In this document: piece after piece, positions 1 through 5,545 of the stretch
Layout: each line of letters begins with the position of its first letter
Position numbering within the stretch: the stretch's first letter is position 1
Assembly: GCA_902406135.1 (NCBI GenBank)
Contig: CABPCX010000103.1
Span: forward strand, 1 to 6,853
Reading direction: 5' to 3'
From: an uncultured Eubacteriales bacterium
GTDB lineage: Bacteria; Bacillota; Clostridia; Lachnospirales; Anaerotignaceae
Length of the DNA: 6,853 nt
Position numbers and translations under genes: made by a program
Notes under the pieces: generated by a model
The model's input: the letters and a program-made list of their open reading frames with translations, nothing else
What the model was told of the DNA's origin: nothing
Database searches by the model: none

Positions 1-510
1 GTTGCGGTTCCTGAAAACAGCAGGGATTTTGAAATGCCCTTTGGCATAACCATATTTGCCCTTGCGGAGAATGAAGGCATAATGCTTGGTATGGCTGAGA
101 AATTTATGGATTTGGAATCGGTGGAGCTGGCTGTATGCGGACTGCACCTCAAAGGATTTTCGCTGGAGTATCAGCTGAAAGAGCTGGGGGCGGAATTTGT
201 GGAGCATACGGAGACATCGGAAAACTACAGACTTAAAAAACTGAATACGGAGCCTGTAAAACCCGCCCTTATAAGGTGCGGGGAAGGAGGCTGTTCCATA
301 GATGTGGATATTTATTCGATACCGGTGGATAAACTGGGAGCTTTTCTTATGAATATTCCGTCACCTCTCGTTCTCGGAAAGGTGGAGTTAAAGGACGGAA
401 GAAAGGTCACAGGATTTTTATGCGAGAGCGGAGGAGCGGAAGAGGCTGTTGATATAACAGAGTATAAAGGATTTAAAAAATATACGGAGGCTTCTGAGGC
501 AAAAAAATAA
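1..510 (+). CDS. atzF: Allophanate hydrolase, C-terminal part (5' end outside window)
   Basis: The frame is open from base 1 and stops with TAA at 508-510, so this is the last 169 residues of a longer protein; an ATG at 34 lies inside the domain and is not the start. Allophanate hydrolase splits allophanate (urea-1-carboxylate) into ammonia and CO2 in the cytoplasm, the second step of the urea carboxylase route and the last step of cyanurate breakdown. The first ~35 residues (VAVPENSR, MPFGITIFA) match the end of the amidase-signature domain. From about residue 45 comes the C-terminal domain, recognisable by CGLHLKGFSLEYQL, a TSENYRLKKL segment, the stretch IPSPLVLGKVELKDG and GFLCES. The catalytic Lys-Ser-Ser residues would lie upstream, so activity cannot be judged. 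No clear terminator follows; the next promoter starts about 90 bases later. Family assignment is fairly secure; the symbol is by family only, and the substrate source is unknown. Confidence 0.85.
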   Translation, partial: VAVPENSRDFEMPFGITIFALAENEGIMLGMAEKFMDLESVELAVCGLHLKGFSLEYQLKELGAEFVEHTETSENYRLKKLNTEPVKPALIRCGEGGCSIDVDIYSIPVDKLGAFLMNIPSPLVLGKVELKDGRKVTGFLCESGGAEEAVDITEYKGFKKYTEASEAKK

Positions 511-542
511 CTGCGGGAAGGCCCATATATTCGGGAAGATTT

Positions 543-597
543 AAAAATATGACATAATGGCTCAAAAAAAGATTTGAAAAATTTTTGAAAAAAGTGG
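543..597 (+). promoter_or_regulatory. Phased A-tracts upstream of the T-box promoter (possible UP element)
   Basis: Runs of A lie at 543-547, 564-570, 577-581 and 588-593. Their centres are about 22, 12 and 11.5 bases apart, close to whole helical turns, and they end directly upstream of the -35 box at 598. Such tracts can bend DNA and can contact the RNA polymerase alpha subunit. This role is inferred from position and spacing only. Confidence 0.4.
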
Positions 598-626
598 TTG
601 ACAAAAATAAAAGTGAGTTGTAAAAT
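598..626 (+). promoter_or_regulatory. Sigma-A-type promoter of the T-box/metNIQ operon
   Basis: A perfect -35 box TTGACA (598-603) is followed by a 17-base spacer and a -10 box TAAAAT (621-626), one base from consensus TATAAT. The transcript should start near 632-634, just before the 5' part of the T-box leader. The strong core promoter suits a gene set controlled mainly by attenuation afterwards. Confidence 0.85.
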
Positions 627-871
627 ACAAAACATCAAATCAACAGAGACAAAATGACGTTGATGAGGAGAGTAAGCAGCAGAAGACTTTACAGAGAGTT
701 CCCGTTAGCTGAGAGGGAATAAGGAATAAACTGCCGAACATGGCCTCTGAGTCGCGTGGATGAACCAAAAGCGGATAAGCCACGACGGGATTCGCCCGTA
801 ACAGCGGCAGGGTATTAATTACTTAAATGTATGCGTACTTACTGAGGTCTGCAGTGTGAGCTGTGGATGAA

Positions 872-910
872 TTTAGGTGGTAACACGGGATTTTATGCTC
901 TCGTCCTAAA
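872..910 (+). promoter_or_regulatory. T-box antiterminator with TGGTAAC bulge
   Basis: TTTAGG (872-877) pairs with CCTAAA (905-910), and ACGGGA (885-890) pairs with TCTCGT (899-904, one G-U pair). They enclose the 7-base bulge TGGTAAC (878-884). TGGT pairs with the NCCA end of uncharged tRNA; the T at 881 calls for discriminator base A, as expected for tRNA-Met. The family consensus bulge is TGGNACC, so the sixth position is A instead of C here. The 3' halves lie inside the left arm of the terminator (897-912), so the two structures exclude each other. Confidence 0.9.
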
Positions 911-944
911 ATAGAATTTATTTTAGGACGGGAGCCTTTTTGTT
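897..944 (+). terminator. T-box intrinsic terminator (attenuator)
   Basis: GCTCTCGTCCTAAAAT (897-912) pairs with ATTTTAGGACGGGAGC (920-935) over 16 bp with one T-G wobble, around a 7-base loop. It is followed by CTTTTTGTTT (936-944 and on). This should stop transcription before metN unless uncharged tRNA stabilises the antiterminator. Confidence 0.95.
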
Positions 945-965
945 TGGTAAAAGGAGTAGGGGCAG

Positions 966-1997
966 ATGATAGAATTACAAAATATTGTAAAAGATTTCAG
1001 CGCTAAGGGCGGAGATGTCCACGCTGTAAAAGATGTAAGCTTAACAATAAATGACGGTGAGATTTTTGGAATAATCGGATTTTCCGGAGCAGGAAAATCA
1101 ACTTTAGTAAGATGTATTAACCTACTTGAGAAACCCACATCAGGAAATGTCATAATCGACGGACACGATTTGACAAAGATGGGAGACGGGGAGCTGAGAG
1201 AAGAGAGAAAGAAAATCGGAATGATATTCCAGCATTTCAATCTTATGAGGGCAAGAACAGTATACGGAAACATAGCATTCCCCCTTAAGAAAAGCAAACT
1301 CAGCAAAGAGCAGAAAAACGAAAAAATAATGTCTCTGCTTAAACTGGTAGGCCTTGAAGATAAAAAGGACGCCTATCCCTCACAGCTTTCGGGAGGACAG
1401 AAACAGAGGGTAGCCATTGCGAGGGCGCTGGCAAATGACCCTAAAGTTCTTCTTTGTGACGAAGCCACATCGGCTTTGGACCCCCAGACTACAAAATCAA
1501 TACTTAACCTTCTGGATGAGGTAAACAAGAAACTTGGAATAACAATAGTAATAATCACTCACCAGATGGAAGTAGTAAAGGACATATGTGACAGGGTCGC
1601 AATTATGGATAAAGGAAAGGTAGTAGAAAGCGGATATACAACAGAAGTTTTCTCAAAACCTCAGAAACCTGTAACAAAGTCATTTATCGAGACAGCAAGC
1701 AACATAAGCAAGATATACGACTTGATAGAAGCCGGCGATTCATTTACTGAAATTGAAGAGGGCAGCAAAATACTTATTCTGACCTATTCAAATCTGAATA
1801 CAAAGGACGCTCTTATATCTTACATATCCAGAGAGTTTAATGTGGACGCCAGCATCATTTTCGCCAATGTTGAGATAATGAAAGATAAACCCTTAGGAAA
1901 GCTCGTTATCATAATAAAGGGCAGCAGCGAGGGAGTAGAAAAAGCCATTGAATACTTAAGAAATTCAGGCGTAGATGTGGAGGTAATCAAGGGATGA
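966..1997 (+). CDS. metN: Methionine ABC importer, ATP-binding subunit MetN
   Basis: MetN is the ATPase of the methionine importer MetNIQ and acts on the inner face of the membrane as a dimer bound to MetI. The 343 residues match the family length. Visible motifs are the Walker A GFSGAGKST (38-46), Q-loop Q89 in MIFQHFNLM, signature LSGGQ (141-145), Walker B VLLCDE (161-166) and H-loop H199 in ITHQM. Residues from about 265 to the end form the C-terminal NIL domain, which in E. coli MetN binds methionine and inhibits transport when the cell is full. The start is set by AGGAG at 952-956, nine bases before the ATG. It is the first gene after the methionine T-box and overlaps metI by four bases (ATGA), so the two are translationally coupled. 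The T-box specificity supports methionine rather than another MetN-family substrate; transport of D-methionine or peptides was not assessable. Confidence 0.96.
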   Translation: MIELQNIVKDFSAKGGDVHAVKDVSLTINDGEIFGIIGFSGAGKSTLVRCINLLEKPTSGNVIIDGHDLTKMGDGELREERKKIGMIFQHFNLMRARTVYGNIAFPLKKSKLSKEQKNEKIMSLLKLVGLEDKKDAYPSQLSGGQKQRVAIARALANDPKVLLCDEATSALDPQTTKSILNLLDEVNKKLGITIVIITHQMEVVKDICDRVAIMDKGKVVESGYTTEVFSKPQKPVTKSFIETASNISKIYDLIEAGDSFTEIEEGSKILILTYSNLNTKDALISYISREFNVDASIIFANVEIMKDKPLGKLVIIIKGSSEGVEKAIEYLRNSGVDVEVIKG

Positions 1998-2671
1998 ATT
2001 TTTTATACAGCATAGCTCCTAATTTGGAGAATCTTCAGTCAGAACTTATCAAATGTTTTTTTCAGACCATACAGATGTGTGCCGTATCGGGAGTGATAGC
2101 ATTTATCATCGGATTGTTTTTCGGAGTACTCCTTATAGTAACAAAAAGAGGCGGCATAATGCAGTGTACACCGGTATATACCATAATAAACAGAGCAATC
2201 GACATAATCCGTTCCATACCGTTTATAATACTTATCTTCATTCTTATCCCTGTCAGCCGCGCAATACTGGGAACAAGCATTGGAGTAAGCGGTTCATATG
2301 TAGCTCTTATATGCGGAACGGTACCTTTCTTTTCAAGACAGGTTGAGACAGCCATCGCTGAAGTTGACTACGGTCTTGTGGAAGCCAGCGAGGCCATGGG
2401 CTTTTCTCCCTTTGAGATAATAAGAAGTGTATATCTTAAGGAAAGTATCCCAAGCATCGCAAGAGTTACAATGATAACAATTGTAAACCTCATCGGTCTT
2501 ACTGCTATGGCAGGAGCTGTCGGAGCCGGCGGACTTGGAGACTTTGCCATAAGATATGGCTATCAGATGGGCTACAGAGATATGATATGGGTAACGGTAA
2601 TACTCATACTTTTACTTGTAAGCATCGTACAGTTTATAGGAAACATAATTATAAGAAAAACATCACACTAA
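1994..2671 (+). CDS. metI: Methionine ABC importer, permease subunit MetI
   Basis: MetI is the membrane channel subunit; two copies pair with two MetN. The protein has 225 residues, close to the usual ~217, with about five hydrophobic segments (near 26-50, 70-90, 98-112, 155-180 and 197-220). The coupling motif that docks on the ATPase is clear at 130-152 (EASEAMGF, then LKESI). The family stretch GAVGAGGLGDFAIRYGYQ lies at 174-191. The ATG overlaps the metN stop and is preceded by GGAGG at 1979-1983, ten bases away, inside the metN coding sequence. Nothing appears truncated. Confidence 0.95.
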   Translation: MNFLYSIAPNLENLQSELIKCFFQTIQMCAVSGVIAFIIGLFFGVLLIVTKRGGIMQCTPVYTIINRAIDIIRSIPFIILIFILIPVSRAILGTSIGVSGSYVALICGTVPFFSRQVETAIAEVDYGLVEASEAMGFSPFEIIRSVYLKESIPSIARVTMITIVNLIGLTAMAGAVGAGGLGDFAIRYGYQMGYRDMIWVTVILILLLVSIVQFIGNIIIRKTSH

Positions 2672-2720
2672 GTTAGTAATTAAAATTCAAATAAAAACAA
2701 TAATCAGGAGGAAAATTACT

Positions 2721-3566
2721 ATGAAGAAATCAATTATTACATTACTTGCACTTACACTTTCACTTGGCCTTACAGCATGCGGCTCAAGCTCAACAGCAGA
2801 GGAAAGCACATCAGAAGACGGAAAAACAGTTGTAAAAGTTGGTGTTGTAGGAGAATACAATGCTCAGTGGGATACAATCAATGAGCTCCTTGCCGATGAC
2901 GGCATCGAAGTAGAACTTGTTAAGTTCACAGACTATGCTGCTCCCAACCGTGCTTTAAATGACGGAGAAATCGACCTTAACGCTTTCCAGCACAAAGCAT
3001 TCCTTGCTAACGATATTAAGCAGAACGGATACGAAATCGAATCAATCGGAGATACTATCATTGCTCCCCTTTCAATCTACAACAACAAAGACAAAATCAG
3101 CAGCGTTGAAGAAATCAAAGACGGCGATATAATTGCTATCCCCAGTGACCTTACAAACGGCGGACGTGCACTTAAACTTCTTGAAGCAGCAGGACTTATC
3201 GAATGTGACCCTGCAAAGGGATATGTTCCCACAAAGGCTGATATAACAAAATACAACGTTCAGATTGAAATACTTGAAGCTGAATCAGCAACACTTGCAA
3301 ACCTTCTTCCCGACTGTACAGCAGCTCTTATCAACGGCGGTAACGCATTTACAGCAGGATTAAACCCCAATGAAGACGCTATCTTCACAGAAGATATCAA
3401 CCCTGAAACAAATGCAGCTACACCTGACCTTATCAATGTTATTGCTGCAAGAAGCGAAGACAAAGACAACGAAGTTTACCAGAAGATCGTAGAAGCATAT
3501 CAGTCAGAGGAAACAAGACAGACAATTGAAGAATCATATCAGGGAGCGTTTATCTGCGCTTGGTAA
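2721..3566 (+). CDS. metQ: Methionine-binding lipoprotein MetQ (NlpA family)
   Basis: This is the extracellular substrate-binding protein that delivers the ligand to MetI. The 281-residue protein begins with a lipoprotein signal peptide (KK, hydrophobic core, then lipobox LTAC), so Cys20 should be lipidated and anchored to the membrane. A short Ser/Thr/Glu-rich linker follows. The mature NlpA-type domain starts around VVKVGVVG, with the family features DYAAPNRALNDGEIDLNAFQH, GDTIIAPLSIYNNK and IAIPSDLTNGGRALKLLEAAGLI. The gene starts 49 bases after metI with AGGAGG at 2706-2711, the cleanest Shine-Dalgarno in the operon, which suits the excess of binding protein over permease usually needed. 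Methionine as ligand is inferred from the T-box and family; NlpA proteins for cysteine or dipeptides exist. Confidence 0.94.
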   Translation: MKKSIITLLALTLSLGLTACGSSSTAEESTSEDGKTVVKVGVVGEYNAQWDTINELLADDGIEVELVKFTDYAAPNRALNDGEIDLNAFQHKAFLANDIKQNGYEIESIGDTIIAPLSIYNNKDKISSVEEIKDGDIIAIPSDLTNGGRALKLLEAAGLIECDPAKGYVPTKADITKYNVQIEILEAESATLANLLPDCTAALINGGNAFTAGLNPNEDAIFTEDINPETNAATPDLINVIAARSEDKDNEVYQKIVEAYQSEETRQTIEESYQGAFICAW

Positions 3567-3597
3567 TTTAAAACATAATAATCAGTGACATAAATAA

Positions 3598-3620
3598 GGG
3601 CGGCATAAGCCGCCCGATTT
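3598..3620 (+). terminator. Intra-operon hairpin after metQ (weak or partial terminator)
   Basis: GGGCGGC (3598-3604) pairs perfectly with GCCGCCC (3609-3615) around an ATAA loop. Only a short GATTTT follows, so termination is probably incomplete. It could also protect the 3' end of the metNIQ message. It lies seven bases before the Shine-Dalgarno of the next gene, which stays outside the stem. Confidence 0.65.
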
Positions 3621-3621
3621 T

Positions 3622-3626
3622 GGAGG
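3622..3626 (+). promoter_or_regulatory. Ribosome binding site that fixes the amidohydrolase start
   Basis: GGAGG at 3622-3626 lies nine bases before the ATG at 3636. An in-frame GTG at 3627 directly abuts the Shine-Dalgarno and cannot be a sensible start, so the ATG is chosen. Confidence 0.8.
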
Positions 3627-3635
3627 GTGAATAAA

Positions 3636-4832
3636 ATGAATATAAAAGATTATGTAAAAAAAGAAGAAAACTATATTGTTGAACTGAGAAGATATTTTCA
3701 TTCTCATCCTGAGGAAAGCCTCAAGGAATACAATACATGTAAAAGAATAGAGGAAGAACTTGATAAAAGTTCAATACCCCACAGAAGAGTTGGAGAGACA
3801 GGAGTATATGCATGGATTGACGGGTGTGCCGATGACGGCATTAACAGAACGATAGCCCTCCGAGCCGATATGGACGCCCTTAAGATGCAGGACTTAAAAG
3901 ATGTACCTTACCGCTCTCAGAATGACGGTCTCTGCCACGCCTGCGGACACGATTCCCATACGGCAGTACTTCTTGCGGCTGCTAAGATTTTAAATGAAAA
4001 GAAGAATGAATTTTCAGGCCAGATAAGACTGTTTTTCCAGCAGGCCGAAGAAATCGGAGCAGGAGCAAGACTTTTTGTTAAGGAAGGCCTTATGGAAGGC
4101 GTAGGAAGAGTTTACGGAAGCCATATAAGCTCACAGATAAAAAGCGGATGTGTATCACTCACACCCGGACCCAATAACGCCAGCTGCGACCACTTCACAA
4201 TAAAAGTAACAGGAAAGGGAGCCCACGTATCAAAGCCACATCTTGGTGTAGATGCCCTTTATACAGCCGCACAGATAATAGTGGCTGAACAGTCAATAGT
4301 AGCAAGAAACACAAATCCTGTAGATACTGTAGTTGTAGGTATCGGCCTTTGCAACGCAGGAACAGCATACAATATAATTGCCGAACATGCCGTTATAGAA
4401 GGCACAACAAGATGCTTCTCACCCGAGACAAGGGAATTTACAAACAGAAGGGTAAGAGAGATTGCGGAATCTGTAGCTGCTGCCAACGGAGCAAGCGTTG
4501 AGATAGAATTTGAGGACTTTGCAGCTCCCCTTATAAATGATGAAGATGCGGCAAGGGAAGTTTCAGCCATTGCTGAAAGAATAATACCTGCCGAAAACAT
4601 AATACATAATCTTGAAAAGAGCCTTGGAGCCGATGACTTTGCTGACTATCTTGCAAAGGCAAAGGGAGTATATGCGTTTATAGGAACAAGAAATGAGGAA
4701 AATCCCAATACTGCGGTTCCTCAGCACCATGGACTTTTTGACATCGATGAAAGCGCAATGCTTACTTCCTGCAACTTATATGTTGACTATGCCCTTGAAT
4801 ACCTCCAGGGAAAAACAGGCAATGACAAATAA
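3636..4832 (+). CDS. M20D-type metal-dependent amidohydrolase (N-acyl-amino acid hydrolase-like)
   Basis: This family hydrolyses the amide bond of N-acylated amino acids or related conjugates with two bound metal ions, normally in the cytoplasm. From the ATG at 3636 it has 398 residues, the usual length. The metal-site motifs are intact: ALRADMDAL (74-82), HACGHDSH with C103 and H105, the EE pair at 138-139, H163 in GSHI, and H364/H365 near the C-terminus. The lid or dimerisation domain is the segment from about 185 to 295 (KVTGKGAHVSKPH, later AGTAYNIIAEHAVIEGTTR). No signal peptide is visible. It follows metQ by 69 bases across a weak hairpin and precedes a strong terminator, so it is likely the last gene of the methionine T-box operon. 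Relatives include HipO, auxin-conjugate hydrolases and YxeP-type deacetylases. The true substrate is unknown; release of methionine or a related amino acid is suggested only by context. Confidence 0.9.
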   Translation: MNIKDYVKKEENYIVELRRYFHSHPEESLKEYNTCKRIEEELDKSSIPHRRVGETGVYAWIDGCADDGINRTIALRADMDALKMQDLKDVPYRSQNDGLCHACGHDSHTAVLLAAAKILNEKKNEFSGQIRLFFQQAEEIGAGARLFVKEGLMEGVGRVYGSHISSQIKSGCVSLTPGPNNASCDHFTIKVTGKGAHVSKPHLGVDALYTAAQIIVAEQSIVARNTNPVDTVVVGIGLCNAGTAYNIIAEHAVIEGTTRCFSPETREFTNRRVREIAESVAAANGASVEIEFEDFAAPLINDEDAAREVSAIAERIIPAENIIHNLEKSLGADDFADYLAKAKGVYAFIGTRNEENPNTAVPQHHGLFDIDESAMLTSCNLYVDYALEYLQGKTGNDK

Positions 4833-4841
4833 AAAATTTAT

Positions 4842-4885
4842 AAATCGGAATGCTGCTTTGACGGCGTTCCGATTTTTTGTTTTTT
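4842..4885 (+). terminator. Rho-independent terminator ending the metNIQ-amidohydrolase operon
   Basis: AATCGGAATGC (4843-4853) pairs with GCGTTCCGATT (4864-4874), with one T-G wobble and an extra A-T pair at the base, around a 10-base loop. The T-tract TTTTTTGTTTTTT (4873-4885) follows. It starts ten bases after the amidohydrolase stop and isolates the next operon. Confidence 0.92.
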
Positions 4886-4892
4886 AAGATTA

Positions 4893-4921
4893 TTGCCTGA
4901 GGCAGTAGATAATTATATAAT
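4893..4921 (+). promoter_or_regulatory. Promoter of the mobA-moeA-mobB operon
   Basis: TTGCCT (4893-4898) and a perfect TATAAT (4916-4921) are separated by 17 bases. The start of transcription should fall near 4928, leaving a short leader of about 24 bases before mobA, too short for a riboswitch such as a Moco aptamer. Confidence 0.8.
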
Positions 4922-4937
4922 ATTTATAATTGCAGAT

Positions 4938-4946
4938 GGGCGGTGA
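4938..4946 (+). promoter_or_regulatory. Ribosome binding site that fixes the mobA start
   Basis: GGGCGGTGA (4938-4946) resembles AGGAGGTGA with one internal mismatch and lies five bases before the ATG at 4952. The in-frame GTG at 4943 is part of this site, so it is rejected as the start. Confidence 0.7.
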
Positions 4947-4951
4947 ATATA

Positions 4952-5545
4952 ATGAAGATTTCTGCTGTCATACTTGCCGGAGGAGAGAGCCGGCGTATGG
5001 GAAGAGACAAGGCCGAAATAGTTTTTAAAGATAAAAGGACCATAGATATAATGGCGGAAAAACTTAGGAGTTTTGACGAGATATTTATATCGGCAGATAA
5101 AACCTATGAGGCAGACGGCTGTAAAAATATTTCCGATATATATAAAGGTAAGGGCCCTGCCGCCGGCATATTGTCAGCCCTTAAGGAAATGAAGGCAGAC
5201 GCTTTATTTGTCACGGCCTGTGATATGCCCCTTATAAAGGAAGAAACAGTCCATAATATGTGCGTGGAATATCTGAAAAACGGCAGTAATTTTGACGCCG
5301 CCGTCCTTAAAACCAATGATAGAATAAACCCTCTTTTTGCTGTATCCGGTAAAAATACGGCAGATGTTTTTGAAGAAGCCATATTATGCGGAGAACTTTC
5401 GGTGAAAAAAATAATAGAAAAAATGAAAGTTTACAGTGTGGATTACGAAAAAATAACGGATAACGATAAAGAATTTCTGAATATGAATACGGCAGATGAC
5501 TGCAAAATTGTTGAGAAGGTGTATTATGAGAACGGATTTAAATGA
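4952..5545 (+). CDS. mobA: Molybdenum cofactor guanylyltransferase MobA
   Basis: MobA transfers GMP from GTP to molybdenum-molybdopterin to make the dinucleotide cofactor used by several molybdoenzymes. From ATG 4952 it has 197 residues, near the 194 of E. coli MobA. The nucleotide-binding signature LAGGESRRMGRDK is at 8-20, GPAAGI at 68-73 and the metal-binding CDMP at 90-93. NPLFAV lies near 120, and FLNMNTADD near the C-terminus matches the family's ending motif. The CDMP context and the RRMGRDK signature favour MobA over the cytidylyl enzyme MocA, although related anaerobes also carry MocA-like proteins and the nucleotide cannot be proven from sequence. It is the first gene of its operon and its 3' end overlaps moeA by 20 bases. 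Its job is consistent with moeA and mobB downstream. Confidence 0.88.
   Translation: MKISAVILAGGESRRMGRDKAEIVFKDKRTIDIMAEKLRSFDEIFISADKTYEADGCKNISDIYKGKGPAAGILSALKEMKADALFVTACDMPLIKEETVHNMCVEYLKNGSNFDAAVLKTNDRINPLFAVSGKNTADVFEEAILCGELSVKKIIEKMKVYSVDYEKITDNDKEFLNMNTADDCKIVEKVYYENGFK
5514..5521 (+). promoter_or_regulatory. Ribosome binding site within mobA that fixes the moeA start
   Basis: AGAAGGTG (5514-5521) lies four bases before the ATG at 5526. An earlier in-frame ATG at 5496 has no Shine-Dalgarno-like sequence and would add ten residues (MTAKLLRRCI) that look unlike a MoeA N-terminus. Confidence 0.65.

Larger units (their letters stand above)
633..944 (+). promoter_or_regulatory. T-box riboswitch leader, methionine-specific (specifier codon ATG)
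   Basis: This untranslated leader senses the charging state of a tRNA. Stem I can be drawn directly: GAGG (665-668) pairs with CCTC (744-747), and GCAG (676-679) pairs with CTGC (731-734). Between them is the specifier loop, with AGAGTAA on the 5' side and CGAACATGG on the 3' side. The codon after GAAC is ATG (740-742) followed by a purine, which reads tRNA-Met. The AGAGAG bulge motif is at 693-698. A distal hairpin TTCCC (699-703)/GGGAA (715-719) carries the conserved GCTGAGA-type loop. A hairpin ACGGG (785-789)/CCCGT (795-799) lies in the stem II region, and a stem III candidate is CTGCAG (849-854)/CTGTGG (861-866). The T-box bulge and terminator follow. Methionine specificity agrees with the downstream importer genes. 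Uncharged tRNA-Met should turn the operon on. Confidence 0.95.

Noticed and set aside
34..510. Independent 158-residue gene starting at the ATG at 34
   Set aside because: The frame is open back to base 1, the residues before the ATG continue the amidase-domain end, and there is no ribosome binding site before 34.
577..586. AAAAATTTTT palindrome as terminator or operator
   Set aside because: A pure A/T palindrome without GC stem or T-tract; better explained as part of the A-tract region upstream of the promoter.
312..638. Minus-strand reading frame across the end of the allophanate hydrolase gene and the T-box promoter
   Set aside because: No recognisable family, and it runs antisense over a well-supported coding end and promoter.
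633..944. SAM riboswitch as the methionine sensor
   Set aside because: The leader has specifier loop, AGAGAG bulge, TGGTAAC bulge and antiterminator pairing of a T-box; no SAM-type core was seen.
923..1306. Minus-strand reading frame over the T-box terminator and start of metN
   Set aside because: It begins within the terminator stem and is antisense to the conserved MetN ATPase core; it is a shadow frame.
2053..2355. Overlapping reading frames on both strands inside metI
   Set aside because: Both lie fully within a conserved permease gene and have no family features or ribosome binding sites of their own.
4693..4887. Small plus-strand frame from the end of the amidohydrolase through the terminator
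   Set aside because: It is out of frame with the conserved C-terminal metal-site region and reads through the terminator hairpin.
4886..4951. Molybdenum-cofactor riboswitch before mobA
   Set aside because: The predicted leader from about 4928 to 4951 is far too short for that aptamer.
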